A stretch of 64,000 nucleotides of DNA from an uncultured Bacteroidales bacterium (GCA_944326355.1 CALVDO010000002.1:124001-188000); one strand, 5' to 3'. Numbered from the stretch's first letter, positions 1 through 10,056 are shown. Numbers and translations are program-made. The notes: generated by a model from the sequence alone, not told the origin.

Positions 1-485
1 TATGCAATGTTGATGAAGCCTCTGCAGGAACAGGCAACGGATATGTCGAAAAAGTGCGGGAGGCCGTAAAGGACGAGAATGCAGAAATCCTCGTCATTGC
101 CGCCAGAACAGAATCGGAGATTGCCGAACTCGAGACCTACGAAGAGAGGCAGATGTTTCTTGAGGAGATGGGACTTGAAGAGTCCGGGGTAGTAAGGCTC
201 ATTCAGAAGGCGTATTCATTGCTCAATCTCCAGACCTTTTTCACTGCAGGAGCGGATGAATGCCGCGCATGGACAATCAACAAGGGAGATAAGGCACCTA
301 AGGCCGCCGGCGTGATTCACTCTGATTTCGAAAAAGGGTTCATACGGGCCGAAGTCATCAAATACGAGGATTTTGTCGAGCTCAAGTCAGAAGCCGCCTG
401 CAGAGCCGCAGGAAAGCTCGGAACTGAAGGCAAGGACTATGTCGTACAGGACGGTGACATCATGCACTTCCTGTTCAATGTCTGA
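1..485 (+). CDS. ychF: Redox-regulated ATPase YchF/OLA1, C-terminal part (5' end outside window)
   Basis: The reading frame is open from base 3 and runs to the TGA at 483-485, giving about 160 residues of the C-terminal part of YchF, an Obg-family P-loop ATPase that associates with ribosomes. The first residues CNVDEAS match the conserved segment that precedes the helical domain of YchF, and the rest is a TGS domain containing FFTAGADECRAWTI and ending near DGDIMHFLFNV, the characteristic YchF C-terminus. The P-loop lies upstream of the window. It converges on ppiD, and a strong hairpin separates the two. The family call is secure from the TGS sequence alone. Confidence 0.95.
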   Translation, partial: CNVDEASAGTGNGYVEKVREAVKDENAEILVIAARTESEIAELETYEERQMFLEEMGLEESGVVRLIQKAYSLLNLQTFFTAGADECRAWTINKGDKAPKAAGVIHSDFEKGFIRAEVIKYEDFVELKSEAACRAAGKLGTEGKDYVVQDGDIMHFLFNV

Positions 486-529
486 CTGCGGCGGAAAAGA
501 CGGATTACAAATAGAAGATTACACATAAA

Positions 530-573
530 AAAGAGGATGAATCAAACCAAGATGATTCATCCTCTATTTTTAT
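530..573 (+). terminator. Rho-independent terminator, probably bidirectional
   Basis: A perfect 13-bp stem (532-544 paired with 553-565) with an 8-nt loop is followed by ATTTTTAT on the plus strand and preceded by a run of A, which becomes a U-tract on the minus strand. It lies between convergent ychF and ppiD and can serve both. Confidence 0.9.
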
Positions 574-613
574 CGGCCTTTTCAAGTCACTGTGGAAACG
601 TGACGCCTCGCAA

Positions 614-2710
614 TCAATAGAATCTTGCGCGATTGTCCTTTACGTCCACATCATTCATCATTACGGGCACAAGCATCTGAAGCTCATACTGAGACATTCT
701 CGAATCCCTTGCCTTTGCGTCATCCTCGGTGAAGAACGAACCTGTGTCATGTCCGGTCACCTTATAGACATATACTCCGATGTTGCCTGCAAGAGGTCCG
801 GAAATCTTGTCCACTTCCGCCACGGAGACAGCTCCGATGAATTTAGGATCAAGTCCCTGTGAAGTGAGGGAGGCGAAAGTGACGTTCTCCTTGGTGCTGA
901 CGGTTGTTCCGAGAGCCTGAGCTATTGCCTCCATATCCGAAAGACCCTTGATCTTTTCAGCTGCTTCCGCTGCCTTTTTCTCGCCAAGCTTCTCCCTGTA
1001 GAGGATATTGTTGATAGTAGAGCTTACTTCCTGTACAGAAGAGTAGCCCTCCTTGTGGATATCCTTAAGTGCGACGACGAAGAAGTAATTGTTGTTTACG
1101 GTGATGATGTCCGAAACCTTGCCCTTCTTAGCCTCAAACGCCCACCTTGTCACCGGCTTCGTGTCTTCGATGGATCCGAGCCTGTCAGTGCTTTCAAGCA
1201 TTCTGTTGACCGGATGTGCATAGAGACCGCTCTCCTCGACAGCTTTTCTGAAGCCCTCGTATTTTCCCCCGGCTCTTGCCGCAAGGTCATTGGCCTTGGC
1301 ATAATAGCTGTTGAAAGTCTCCTTGCTTGCCAGAGCTGTCTTCTCGAAGATGGCCACCTGCTTCTTGAGAACCGGCTCAGTCCTGTCTGTCACTTCAACG
1401 ATATGTTTGCCATACTGAGTGTCAAGGATGAAGATCTTATTGAGCGGAGCAGTCATCACTGACTCCATTCCGGGGATCATGTAGGTCTGAGTCATCCAGC
1501 CGATGTCCCCTCTCTCCGCTACATTCGGATTCTGATCGGCGGAATACAGGGCGGCTACATTCGAGAAAGACTCTTTCCCTCTTCTGAGCACGTCGGCAAG
1601 ACTGTCGGCAAGAGCCGTCTGCTCGCCCTGAAGGAGAATGTGCCTTACGAATACAGAATCAGGAACCATTCTGCTCTCCATGACCTTTGCCACATAGAAA
1701 GTGTTTCCCTTTGTGAAGACTCCCGAAGTTCCCTTTCCGTCATTGAAAACGAAGTTGTTGATATCCGAGGAAATCGTATTGAGCTCACCGTTTCTGTAAT
1801 AATACTCAGAGTAAGGCCTGTCTGAATTTCTGAGAAGAAAACTCTTCATGTCATCCTTTCCTGTAGCCGCAAATTCATCATACAGCTTGATGACCTGCTC
1901 GTTAGCTGCGGCGATATCCTCATCGGAAGGAACGACCTCAAACACCACGTACTCGATGTCGCGGCTTGCCTGCTGCTTGTAAAGCTCCTTATGAGAGTCG
2001 TAGTATCTCTTTATCTCGGAGTCAGATACGGTGATGGTGGAATCCTTCTGATAACCGTAAGGAACCATCACGAACTCGACGTCCGTAGTATTGTTGTTCT
2101 CGTCTATCTCTCTGGCGAGCATGAGCGGATTGGTGAAATCCGAAGCGCTGAAGAGAGAACCGTACTTGGCATAGTACTGCTGATTATATACGGTGTTCTG
2201 GAGATAATCCCAGTACATCTTCATATTTCCCGACTGGTCGCTTCCGATATTCCTGACGAACTCGATGAGAGCATCTCTGGAAAAGCTCCCGCTCTCGTCA
2301 AAAAAGAGAGGATTCTGAGAGATGAAAGGCGAGACGCGGTCTCCGGTGGTAAGCTCCAGCATCTCCTGCTCGCTCACCCTGATGCCCGCATTCTTGGCAT
2401 TCTTCACAAAGAGATACTTGTCCACAAGAGACTGCCACGCAGCGTCTCTTACGGCCTCGAGCTGCTCCTCGCTTCTGCCGGCCGTTCCGGACATGAGCTC
2501 GTTGAGAGTAGTGTAGTACTCCACTTCCTTCTCGAAATCCTGATAAGTGACCTTCTTTCCGTTTATCTCACCGACGTCATATTTTGACGACATGGAGTTG
2601 GTGACAGCTTCAAGTGTGGTCGGATCGATTATGAACGACAGCAGAGCCAACGCAATGACGATGGATATGAACACACCGAGCTTCACGCGAATTTTTTCAA
2701 GAACCGCCAT
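614..2710 (-). CDS. ppiD: Membrane-anchored peptidyl-prolyl isomerase, PpiD/SurA type
   Basis: A 698-residue periplasmic folding factor. Residues 12-30 form one hydrophobic anchor (FISIVIALALLSFII) directly after a short basic start, as in PpiD. A SurA_N-like helical region follows, and a parvulin rotamase domain lies at about residues 355-445, containing VRHILLQ and later GDIGWMTQTYMIPGMES. A second degenerate parvulin-like segment appears to follow near residues 500-560. It is the last gene of a leftward series with coaX, a barrel protein, a TPR protein and lptC, an order I recall as common in Bacteroidales. Its role is inferred to be folding of outer-membrane proteins exported through Sec. 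Confidence 0.9.
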   Translation of the reverse strand: MAVLEKIRVKLGVFISIVIALALLSFIIDPTTLEAVTNSMSSKYDVGEINGKKVTYQDFEKEVEYYTTLNELMSGTAGRSEEQLEAVRDAAWQSLVDKYLFVKNAKNAGIRVSEQEMLELTTGDRVSPFISQNPLFFDESGSFSRDALIEFVRNIGSDQSGNMKMYWDYLQNTVYNQQYYAKYGSLFSASDFTNPLMLAREIDENNNTTDVEFVMVPYGYQKDSTITVSDSEIKRYYDSHKELYKQQASRDIEYVVFEVVPSDEDIAAANEQVIKLYDEFAATGKDDMKSFLLRNSDRPYSEYYYRNGELNTISSDINNFVFNDGKGTSGVFTKGNTFYVAKVMESRMVPDSVFVRHILLQGEQTALADSLADVLRRGKESFSNVAALYSADQNPNVAERGDIGWMTQTYMIPGMESVMTAPLNKIFILDTQYGKHIVEVTDRTEPVLKKQVAIFEKTALASKETFNSYYAKANDLAARAGGKYEGFRKAVEESGLYAHPVNRMLESTDRLGSIEDTKPVTRWAFEAKKGKVSDIITVNNNYFFVVALKDIHKEGYSSVQEVSSTINNILYREKLGEKKAAEAAEKIKGLSDMEAIAQALGTTVSTKENVTFASLTSQGLDPKFIGAVSVAEVDKISGPLAGNIGVYVYKVTGHDTGSFFTEDDAKARDSRMSQYELQMLVPVMMNDVDVKDNRARFY

Positions 2711-2783
2711 TTTTTATAGTAGTTTTTAATTTTTCACTTACACAATAGGGCTGCGAAGATAATAATTTTCCGACAAATAATCA

Positions 2784-3410
2784 TCATTTTTTTAAGAGTG
2801 GTCCTATAAAATTGACGGAATCAATCGCTACTTCAGTCGTATCCTGAACCACTACGGCATAATTGTCGAATACTTTGAGTATGACGGTGTTTCTCGCCCT
2901 CTCGTCCGACTCCATGCCATAGCCCTGAATGAATCCGTCCGGAGAATGCATCCTGACATAGCAATCCGTGTAGATCTTCTGATTCTTCCTGTCCCAGTAA
3001 AGAGTGTCAGTCTCCATCACCTCCTTGTTTATGACATTCTTAACCACAACGTTGCCAAATGCCTCCCATGTCTCCCTGTCGTCCTCGTACTTGACGTGAC
3101 GGGCATTGTCCGAAGTGATCTCAGTCTCAAGAAGTCCATCCTCGTTGTATGCATAGACGGCAAATCCGCGCGGAAACAGCTCATACGAGAGAGTGTCCCT
3201 CTCGTACCTCTCCATCAGCCCCGCCTCCATTCTCATCTGAAGCGTGCCGTTCTGCGTCTGGACGACGAACATGTCGTTCACCGTCTGCATAGGAGTCTCT
3301 GCAAGATCCAGCGACTCAGCCACTCCAAGATTGCTCTTACATGAATATACAACGAAAGCAACCGCAGTCGCGGTTGCTGTCGTCATGACTGTGCGGAATA
3401 TTCTCACCAA
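2784..3410 (-). CDS. lptC: LPS export protein LptC
   Basis: A 208-residue protein with a short hydrophobic N-terminus ending in a lipobox-like VYSC at about residue 24, followed by an LptC beta-jellyroll. Typical motifs are visible: LYWDRKNQKIYTDCYVRM (the LptC pattern of a required form and an actual form) and the preceding TSDNARHVKYEDD. LptC joins the LptBFG transporter to the periplasmic LptA bridge that carries lipopolysaccharide outward. It starts 4 bp after the stop of the TPR gene, so co-translation is likely. A cysteine lipoprotein form rather than a membrane helix is usual in Bacteroidota. The lptE gene of the same pathway is also in this window (54407-54940). Confidence 0.88.
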   Translation of the reverse strand: MVRIFRTVMTTATATAVAFVVYSCKSNLGVAESLDLAETPMQTVNDMFVVQTQNGTLQMRMEAGLMERYERDTLSYELFPRGFAVYAYNEDGLLETEITSDNARHVKYEDDRETWEAFGNVVVKNVINKEVMETDTLYWDRKNQKIYTDCYVRMHSPDGFIQGYGMESDERARNTVILKVFDNYAVVVQDTTEVAIDSVNFIGPLLKK

Positions 3411-3414
3411 GACA

Positions 3415-4743
3415 TTATTCCTGTGTCCTCACGGTCGTGAGAGCTCTCATGCCTCCGCAGGATACCGTATAGGAATCTCCGTCGGTGATGTTGTACATGA
3501 AGGCCTCAGCCGTCTGAGGGAAATAAGTACTGTACTGTGCAATGAGCTTGTTGCACTCCTCGGCAAGAGAAGAATCGGCATTTCTTGCCTTCACGAGATA
3601 GTCAACAGCCACCCAGTAAGGTGCTCTCGTCTCAATCTCATTACCTGAGCATACCATTGATCCCCAGATTGTTCCAATGAGCATATATGATTTGCCGGCG
3701 AGAGACTGGTCAAGGTCAATGGCTGCGAGAGCGCTTTCAAATGCCTTCGCGTTGAGACCGGCCTTGAAGCAGCTTGTGGCGAGCTCAAAATAGTATGCGG
3801 CATCCTGTACATTGTCAGACTCAGGATATGATATGGCCTCCTCCATGTATTTCACGGCCTTGGTCATGTCGTTCTTCGAGTTGTACAGCTTGTAGAGGAA
3901 GTATGCGGAGTTGGCCGACGGCTCAAGCTGGTGCATTTTCTCTGCGGCATTGAGGAAGAGGTCATTGTCTGTACACCCTTCAGTGGACCCCATCATCATC
4001 ACGATGCTCTTAACGGTGGCGAGATCATCAGGATTGGCCTCGAATCTCGGAGTGAAGAGAGCTATGAGATTGTCGCAGCTCGCTATCTTGCTGGCGATGA
4101 AGAGACTCTCTATGTCTGTTGTGATCTTCTCGTTCTGCTGTCTCTCGATGTCATTCTTAGGAGTGATTCCGGCGAGGATGGACATGGCCTCCTCATAGTC
4201 CTTCATCACGGTCTCCGCATCGAGGATACCGTTCTGATAGAGATCAACGGCCGTCTTCACATTGAAGAAAAGAATGTTGGGCTTTGTTGCCCCCTTGTTG
4301 GCCTCGATGATGCCTCTGAAGCCCTCGTAAAGCCTCTGAGGATCGTCATTGAGATAGTTGATCATGTCCAGACCCTTATTGTTCAGGGCAGTGACAGCAT
4401 ATTTAGGATAATACTGGGCACGTGTGTCATGTATCATCAGGAGAGTGTCGACGAGCGCGCTTCTGTATATGTCATTCTTGCTGTTCTTGCTGATGAGATA
4501 CCTCATGAGGGAAGTACCGTCGATGAGCATGGTCTGGTTGGCGGTAGGAGGGCAGAGGCTGAAGGCCTTTCTCCAGTTAGGAAGTGCAGAATCATAACTT
4601 TTCTGCTTGAAATACTCCTTATAATAGGAGAGATACTTGATGCACTCCGCGCTGTCGGGACCATACTTTCCCTGGGCGGACATTGTGGCTGTCCCGAAGA
4701 CGAGAGCCGCAATCAAAGAGAAAATCAATTTCTTCATGATCAT
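3415..4743 (-). CDS. Secreted tetratricopeptide-repeat protein
   Basis: A 442-residue protein with a clear signal peptide (KKLIFSLIAALVFGTATMSAQ) and helical repeat structure throughout. TPR-like pairs are recognisable near residues 40-75, 265-300 and 300-350 (for example AAYYFELATSCFKAGLNAKA). The more likely start is the second ATG at 4737, because MKK then begins a normal signal peptide; the first ATG adds only two residues. It sits between an outer-membrane barrel gene and lptC. No enzymatic motif is visible. I infer a periplasmic scaffold in envelope assembly from its neighbours, but the exact role is unknown. Confidence 0.8.
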   Translation of the reverse strand: MIMKKLIFSLIAALVFGTATMSAQGKYGPDSAECIKYLSYYKEYFKQKSYDSALPNWRKAFSLCPPTANQTMLIDGTSLMRYLISKNSKNDIYRSALVDTLLMIHDTRAQYYPKYAVTALNNKGLDMINYLNDDPQRLYEGFRGIIEANKGATKPNILFFNVKTAVDLYQNGILDAETVMKDYEEAMSILAGITPKNDIERQQNEKITTDIESLFIASKIASCDNLIALFTPRFEANPDDLATVKSIVMMMGSTEGCTDNDLFLNAAEKMHQLEPSANSAYFLYKLYNSKNDMTKAVKYMEEAISYPESDNVQDAAYYFELATSCFKAGLNAKAFESALAAIDLDQSLAGKSYMLIGTIWGSMVCSGNEIETRAPYWVAVDYLVKARNADSSLAEECNKLIAQYSTYFPQTAEAFMYNITDGDSYTVSCGGMRALTTVRTQE

Positions 4744-4760
4744 TATGTTTTAATATCTTA

Positions 4761-6092
4761 TTAATTATATCTCGGTTTCTGGAACCACAGGTCATGAATG
4801 TTGAATCCGACCGAAAAGTTGACGTAATTCTCACGCACCATGTTGCCCCGCAGGCTTCCGCGCTGTCCGATATCCACTCCGACCGTAATTCCGTTGTACC
4901 ATCTGAATACGGGCAGAGTCGCTCCAAGCGTCAGTCCGAACGAATTGACCTTGTTTCCGTCCAGAAGATAATATGAAGTGTCATAATACAATCCGGCCCT
5001 GTATGCGCATCGCTTCAGATAATATCTGATGTCGTTTCTGTTCGGGACAATCTCAAATCCAGCCCTTAAGGAATGCGACACAGTAGAAGTGAACACAGAC
5101 CTTCCGGCAGCCGCAAATCCTCTCCTGTCAGACATTCCGGAGCCGCGCCAGTCCGACATGAGGTAGTTGACCTCAAGACTCCATTTGTCTCCGCTCCTTA
5201 TCGATACTCCGACTCCAAGCTCATCTCCGAAGCGTATTCCCGAACTCCTCCCGAGCGTGTCTACAGAATTTCTGAGCGTGTCCGTAGTCTCGGTAGTAAT
5301 GGCGTAGCTGTAGTCCGTCACATATCCTTTCACATTGGTCCTGAGCCTGTATGTGGCTCCGAAAGTCAGCGAATATCCGTTACCGAGAGGCTGCTCATAC
5401 TGCACTCCGAACTTTCCGGTCACCCCGCGCAGCAGGAGATTGTAGCCGTTGTTCACGGAACGATAGGAGTCGTCGGAATAGATCATGCGGTAGGTCTTGT
5501 CGAGCGAACCGAAATAATATATGGCCTCAGCTCCGATCGAGAGTCTTCTCCAGAAAGTCACAGCTCCTCCCGCAAATACCTGATAAACACTTCCTTCACC
5601 ACTGTTGGTGTATGTTATGTTCCCTGTCTCTCCAATTATGTCCTGATCAGTCACCACTGACGAGAATCCGTATCCGACGTCGCTGAACGGAGTGATTCCC
5701 ACCATGAAGGCTGAAGACCTGTATATCGGGAAGCTTATCACGAAGTCATGGATGTTGAACGTGTTGTTTCCGGACCTGAGCTTCGCGCCGTCAAGATTCT
5801 GTCTGTATATGGTGTTGCTTTCCGAGAGACCGAAATCCGCCATGAACGAAAGCGAGTCCCTCGCCGTCAGTGAGGCAGGATTCATTATGTTGATGAATCT
5901 CTTGCTCCTGTTGGCTATCCCGACTCCGCCCATGCTCCTGTTGTAAGCGGTACCTTCCTTTGACATGTTTCCTATTCCGTATATGGAATATGGGGAAAAC
6001 GAACCGTAGGCTCCATTGTCCTGGCCATACGCCGCAGCCCCGAATGAAAGGCATATCAATAGCAAAAGTATTCTTACGTTCTTACCGGACAT
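4761..6092 (-). CDS. Outer-membrane beta-barrel protein, FadL-like
   Basis: A 443-residue protein with a signal peptide cleaved near AAAYGQ (residue 24). The early SPYSIYGIGNMSKEGTAYNR and the MGGVGIA segment resemble Bacteroidota proteins of the FadL/OmpP1-like outer-membrane class. The rest shows alternating amphipathic beta strands with many Tyr and Gly, and the chain ends LWFQKPRYN. Its start overlaps the end of coaX by 11 bp, indicating one transcript. The substrate is unknown. A general barrel call is secure; transport of hydrophobic compounds is only a family-level guess. Confidence 0.78.
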   Translation of the reverse strand: MSGKNVRILLLLICLSFGAAAYGQDNGAYGSFSPYSIYGIGNMSKEGTAYNRSMGGVGIANRSKRFINIMNPASLTARDSLSFMADFGLSESNTIYRQNLDGAKLRSGNNTFNIHDFVISFPIYRSSAFMVGITPFSDVGYGFSSVVTDQDIIGETGNITYTNSGEGSVYQVFAGGAVTFWRRLSIGAEAIYYFGSLDKTYRMIYSDDSYRSVNNGYNLLLRGVTGKFGVQYEQPLGNGYSLTFGATYRLRTNVKGYVTDYSYAITTETTDTLRNSVDTLGRSSGIRFGDELGVGVSIRSGDKWSLEVNYLMSDWRGSGMSDRRGFAAAGRSVFTSTVSHSLRAGFEIVPNRNDIRYYLKRCAYRAGLYYDTSYYLLDGNKVNSFGLTLGATLPVFRWYNGITVGVDIGQRGSLRGNMVRENYVNFSVGFNIHDLWFQKPRYN

Positions 6093-6798
6093 ATTCTTCA
6101 GCTGTTAAAGCCAAACCCATTAAAACAAGGTTACAAACTACAAAGATGGAGTTTTTCATCCTTTTTGCAAAATAAATCGCATCACCTCCCGTAAAAACCA
6201 CCATATTGTCTGGATATTGACGCAAATAGCCTTCTATTTCAAATATTATGCCTGATATTATGCCCGAATTGATCGAAGATACGACGTCGGTTCCGGCCAT
6301 TTCTATCGTCTCCGGAGTGTCAAGAAGCGGAAGATCCCTCGAATATCTGTTCAGAGCCTTGAATCTCGTCCTGCATCCGAGCGATATGTTGCCGCCCTGA
6401 TATGCCCCGTCCGCTCCTATGAAATCCACGGTAAAGGTGGTGCCGAAATCAAAGACGGTGCATCCGTGACCCCTGAACAGATGTCTCGCTGCAATCACCG
6501 AAGCTACCCTGTCAGGAGACAGGCACTGCGGAAGTCCATGTCTCAAAGCCACTTCATGATGAGACGAATCCATCACCACGAGGGTGCCGCACTCCGTCCT
6601 GAGAGTCTCCTCAAGATTACGGGAAAGCTCCCTTACAGTGGAAACGACCATGACGTCAGGACGGTTCTTTCCGGTAAGGGAGGATATGAAGCCTGATATC
6701 TTTTCCCCCTGATACCTGAATGTCTTGCCGAGAGTGATTCCGTCGGCCCAGGCCGCCTTGAGAGCCGTGTTTCCTATGTCTATTATCAGATTGGCCAC
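6082..6798 (-). CDS. coaX: Type III pantothenate kinase
   Basis: A 238-residue ASKHA-fold kinase that phosphorylates pantothenate in the first step of coenzyme A synthesis. The phosphate-1 motif DIGNTALK is at residues 6-13, the motif DFGTTFTVDF lies near residue 116, and GGNISLG near residue 135 corresponds to the family pattern GGxIxPG with Leu in place of the usual Pro. TGGDA near residue 205 is the adenosine motif. It heads the leftward series and overlaps the barrel gene by 11 bp. Type III enzymes are typically insensitive to CoA feedback and need a monovalent cation. Confidence 0.92.
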   Translation of the reverse strand: MANLIIDIGNTALKAAWADGITLGKTFRYQGEKISGFISSLTGKNRPDVMVVSTVRELSRNLEETLRTECGTLVVMDSSHHEVALRHGLPQCLSPDRVASVIAARHLFRGHGCTVFDFGTTFTVDFIGADGAYQGGNISLGCRTRFKALNRYSRDLPLLDTPETIEMAGTDVVSSINSGIISGIIFEIEGYLRQYPDNMVVFTGGDAIYFAKRMKNSIFVVCNLVLMGLALTAEEYVR

Positions 6799-6821
6799 AG
6801 TCTGCTATGATTATGAATCCG

Positions 6822-6829
6822 CAAATTTA
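6822..6829 (-). promoter_or_regulatory. Candidate Bacteroidota -7 box upstream of coaX
   Basis: On the minus strand the sequence reads TAAATTTG, an exact match to TAnnTTTG, 23 nt before the coaX ATG. No convincing TTG -33 element is visible at normal spacing, so this rests on the -7 box and position alone. Confidence 0.45.
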
Positions 6830-6840
6830 TCAAAATTAAT

Positions 6841-9800
6841 CTACAGTTTCTTAAAAACCGCGCATGCTTTCTCTATTGAGCCTACATTACGGACCAGAAG
6901 CCGCAGTCTCTGGTCATTCTGCTTGAGTTCGAAAAGGGGAGCATTCCTGTTCACCGAATCGAGTATGGAGGCGAATCTGCCCGACCTGTAATACTTGGAA
7001 AGAGGATTGGAAACGAAAAATGCGATAAGAAGCCCGTTCTTTATTATGACTTTCTCAAAGCCGAGCCTTTCAGCCATCTGCCTTATCCTCACTATGTCGA
7101 AGAGGCGCTCAGTCTCCACCGGCATCTTTCCGAAGCGGTCAGTCATCCTCTGCCTCATCTTCTCCAGCTCACGCTCATCCGAAATTGAGTCCAGCTCCCT
7201 GTATATCCTTATCTTCTCGGCGGTAACGCCTATGTACGAATCCGGTATGAGAGCCTCCTGATCAGTCTCTATGGTACAGTCAGTGAAGCCGGCATCCTCG
7301 TTTCTCGCAGGCCCGGTACCAGTCTCCACCCCAAGCTCCTCCATCGCCTCGGCGAGTATCTTCTGATAGGTCTCAAGTCCCATGTCGGATATGAAGCCGC
7401 TCTGTTCTGCGCCGAGCAGATTGCCGGCTCCCCTTATGTCGAGATCCTGCATCGCGATGTTGAAGCCGCTTCCGAGGTCGGAGAAAGCCTCTATGGCCTT
7501 GAGCCTTCGCCTGGCATCGTCCGTCATCGACGCGAACGGAGGCACTATAAGATAGCAGAAAGCCTTTTTGTTCGATCGTCCCACGCGTCCCCTCAGCTGG
7601 TGAAGATCGCTCAGCCCTATGTTCTGAGCCTGATTAATTATTATGGTGTTCGCATTCGGGATGTCGAGACCGTTCTCGATGATGGTTGTGCACAGGAGCA
7701 GGTCATAGTCACCCTCCATGAAGTCGAGAATCTTGTTCTCCAGCACCTTGGCCTCCATCTGACCATGGGCCACGCATATCTTCATGTCAGGGACGAGCCT
7801 CTGGAGTATGTCATGCACCGACGACAGCTCCTCGACCCTGTTGTGGACGAAGAACACCTGTCCGCCTCTGTTCAGCTCATAATTGATGATGCTCTTTATC
7901 TCCGAATCGTCGAAAAGCATGATCTCAGTCTGAACAGGTATGCGGTTCGGCGGGGGAGTGCTTATTATGGAAAGATCCCGCGCCCCGAGAAGAGAGAACT
8001 GAAGGGTCCTCGGAATAGGAGTGGCAGTCAGCGTGAGGGTGTCAACGGAGAGCTTCATCTGCTTCAGCTTCTCCTTTGCGCTCACTCCGAACTTCTGCTC
8101 CTCATCAATGACGAGCAGCCCCAGATCCTTGAACTCAAATCCCTTTCCCAAAAGCTTGTGAGTGCCTATGACAATGTCGAGAGTGCCCTTCTTGAGCCTC
8201 TGCTGTATGTCCGCGACCTCTTTTGCCGTTCTCAGACGGCTTACATAGTCGATGCTGCACGGAAAATCCCTGAGGCGTCCCATGAAAGTATTATAGTGCT
8301 GGAGGGCGAGAATGGTGGTAGGCACGAGAACGGCCACCTGCTTGCTGTCGGCCACAGCCTTGAATGCGGCACGGATCGCCACCTCCGTCTTTCCGAAGCC
8401 GACGTCTCCGCACACGAGCCTGTCCATAGGGCAGTCGTCCTCCATATCCCTCTTGACTGCCCTGACGGCTTTCTCCTGGTCCGGAGTGTCCTCATACATG
8501 AATGACGATTCGAGCTCCTGCTGCATGAATGTGTCCGGAGAGAAGGCGAAACCGCGGGCGGCCTTGCGCTTGGCATAGAGACTTATCAGCTCCTTGGCGA
8601 TATCCTTCACCTTGGACTTGGTGCTGTTCTTCAGATTCTGCCACGTCTTTGACCCGAGCTTGTTTATCTTCGGAGGCTCGGAATCCTTCGACCTGTATCT
8701 GGAAATCTTATGAAGCGCATGAACGGAGACGAAGACAGTGTCATTGTCCTTATAGGTGAGCTTCACCACCTCATGCACGCGACCCTTGTCGTCACGCATA
8801 CGGACAAGTCCTCCGAAAATGCCTATTCCATAGTCTATGTGCACGACGTAATCGCCCAGATTGAACGAAGTCAGGTCGTTGATAGTGAGCTGCTCGCTCT
8901 TCTCCACCGTCCTTCTCATGCTCACACGGTGGAATCTGTCGAATATCTCGTGGTCGGAATAGCAGCACACGCGGTCTTCATTGTCGATGAAACCGGAATG
9001 GAGGTTCTTGCCTGCCACAAACTCAGGCTGTATGCCGCCATTTGCCGACAGAATCGACCTGAGCCTCTCGAGCTGGGAAGCCTTCTCACCGTAGATGCAC
9101 ACTCTGTAACCGCTCTCAAGCCTGGATCTTATGTCTTCAGTAAGCAGTTCGAAATTTTTGTTGAAGGAAGGCTGCGGGGCTATGCTGAACCGGAGCTGAT
9201 CCTCATTCTGTCTGGAGAGGGGAGTGTCGATGAACACGTGTCTTAACCTGCACAGACCTCCGAAGAACTCCTCTTCCTTATACATGTCGGACGAATCAAA
9301 CCACACCGTCGCGTCATCGGGAAGCCTGTCATGGAGAAAGCCGTCACTGCCCGCCGTCTCGGACGACAGGTCGGGATAGATGTCCACCGAATCGAGGGAG
9401 CTTACGGAGAGCTGGGTGTTGCAGTCAAACATGCTGATGCTCTCTATCTCGTCCCCGAAAAAGCCTATTCTGAACGGATTGTTGAATGAATAGGAGAATA
9501 TGTCCACTATTCCGCCCCTTACCGCAAACTGCCCCGGAGCCGACACGAAGTCCACTCTCTCGAAGCCCTCCCGGAAAAGGACGGAGATCATCTCCTCATG
9601 AGTCATCTCTTCTCCCTTCACGAGCCTCAGCACCGACCCTCTTATCGATTCGGAATCCGGAACGCTCTCCTTCAGGGCGGCCGGATAGCTCACCACTATA
9701 AGCGGGCCGTTCCCGGGCGAATATCCTGCGATTGCCGTCAGCGCGGCAGTCCTCTGCACGCTCAGTGTGGCCTTGTAGTTGCTTCTCTCGAGGTTCTTTC

Positions 9801-10056
9801 CCGAGTCAGGCAGAAAGAATACGCGGTCTCCCTCCACCAGATTGTAAAAGTCTGAAGAACAGTACTCCGCACTCTCTCTGTCCGGAAGAACGACAAGATG
9901 GAGCCGGTCAGTCATCACGGATGAAAGCACGAACCATCTCGCCGAAAGAAAGAGTCCGGAGCAGAATATCTCGTCAGAGCCTGCGAGCGCCTTCGCGAGT
10001 TCTCCGGACGTATGCGAGGCAATTCTCATCTCTGTTGAAAGGTATGTTGAAAACAT
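6841..10056 (-). CDS. mfd: Transcription-repair coupling factor Mfd
   Basis: A 1071-residue helicase-like translocase that removes stalled RNA polymerase and recruits UvrA. The order is a UvrB-like N-terminal part (YPAALKESV; FVSAPGQFAVRGGIVDIFSY near 180), the RNA-polymerase interaction domain near residues 395-470 (GDYVVHIDYGIGIF), Walker A GDVGFGKTE near 550, DEEQ near 650, GRVGRSN in the second RecA lobe, and a C-terminal TRCF domain. It is slightly shorter than the roughly 1150 residues common in proteobacteria. The first ATG lies inside a repeated 9-mer array; the ATG at 10029 (MRIASHTSG) is a reasonable alternative start. A TAGGTTTG box sits at 10094-10101. Confidence 0.96.
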   Translation of the reverse strand: MFSTYLSTEMRIASHTSGELAKALAGSDEIFCSGLFLSARWFVLSSVMTDRLHLVVLPDRESAEYCSSDFYNLVEGDRVFFLPDSGKNLERSNYKATLSVQRTAALTAIAGYSPGNGPLIVVSYPAALKESVPDSESIRGSVLRLVKGEEMTHEEMISVLFREGFERVDFVSAPGQFAVRGGIVDIFSYSFNNPFRIGFFGDEIESISMFDCNTQLSVSSLDSVDIYPDLSSETAGSDGFLHDRLPDDATVWFDSSDMYKEEEFFGGLCRLRHVFIDTPLSRQNEDQLRFSIAPQPSFNKNFELLTEDIRSRLESGYRVCIYGEKASQLERLRSILSANGGIQPEFVAGKNLHSGFIDNEDRVCCYSDHEIFDRFHRVSMRRTVEKSEQLTINDLTSFNLGDYVVHIDYGIGIFGGLVRMRDDKGRVHEVVKLTYKDNDTVFVSVHALHKISRYRSKDSEPPKINKLGSKTWQNLKNSTKSKVKDIAKELISLYAKRKAARGFAFSPDTFMQQELESSFMYEDTPDQEKAVRAVKRDMEDDCPMDRLVCGDVGFGKTEVAIRAAFKAVADSKQVAVLVPTTILALQHYNTFMGRLRDFPCSIDYVSRLRTAKEVADIQQRLKKGTLDIVIGTHKLLGKGFEFKDLGLLVIDEEQKFGVSAKEKLKQMKLSVDTLTLTATPIPRTLQFSLLGARDLSIISTPPPNRIPVQTEIMLFDDSEIKSIINYELNRGGQVFFVHNRVEELSSVHDILQRLVPDMKICVAHGQMEAKVLENKILDFMEGDYDLLLCTTIIENGLDIPNANTIIINQAQNIGLSDLHQLRGRVGRSNKKAFCYLIVPPFASMTDDARRRLKAIEAFSDLGSGFNIAMQDLDIRGAGNLLGAEQSGFISDMGLETYQKILAEAMEELGVETGTGPARNEDAGFTDCTIETDQEALIPDSYIGVTAEKIRIYRELDSISDERELEKMRQRMTDRFGKMPVETERLFDIVRIRQMAERLGFEKVIIKNGLLIAFFVSNPLSKYYRSGRFASILDSVNRNAPLFELKQNDQRLRLLVRNVGSIEKACAVFKKL

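Noticed and set aside
7600..8505. Antisense frame of 301 residues opposite mfd
   Set aside because: Opposite the strongest conserved part of mfd; no independent evidence.
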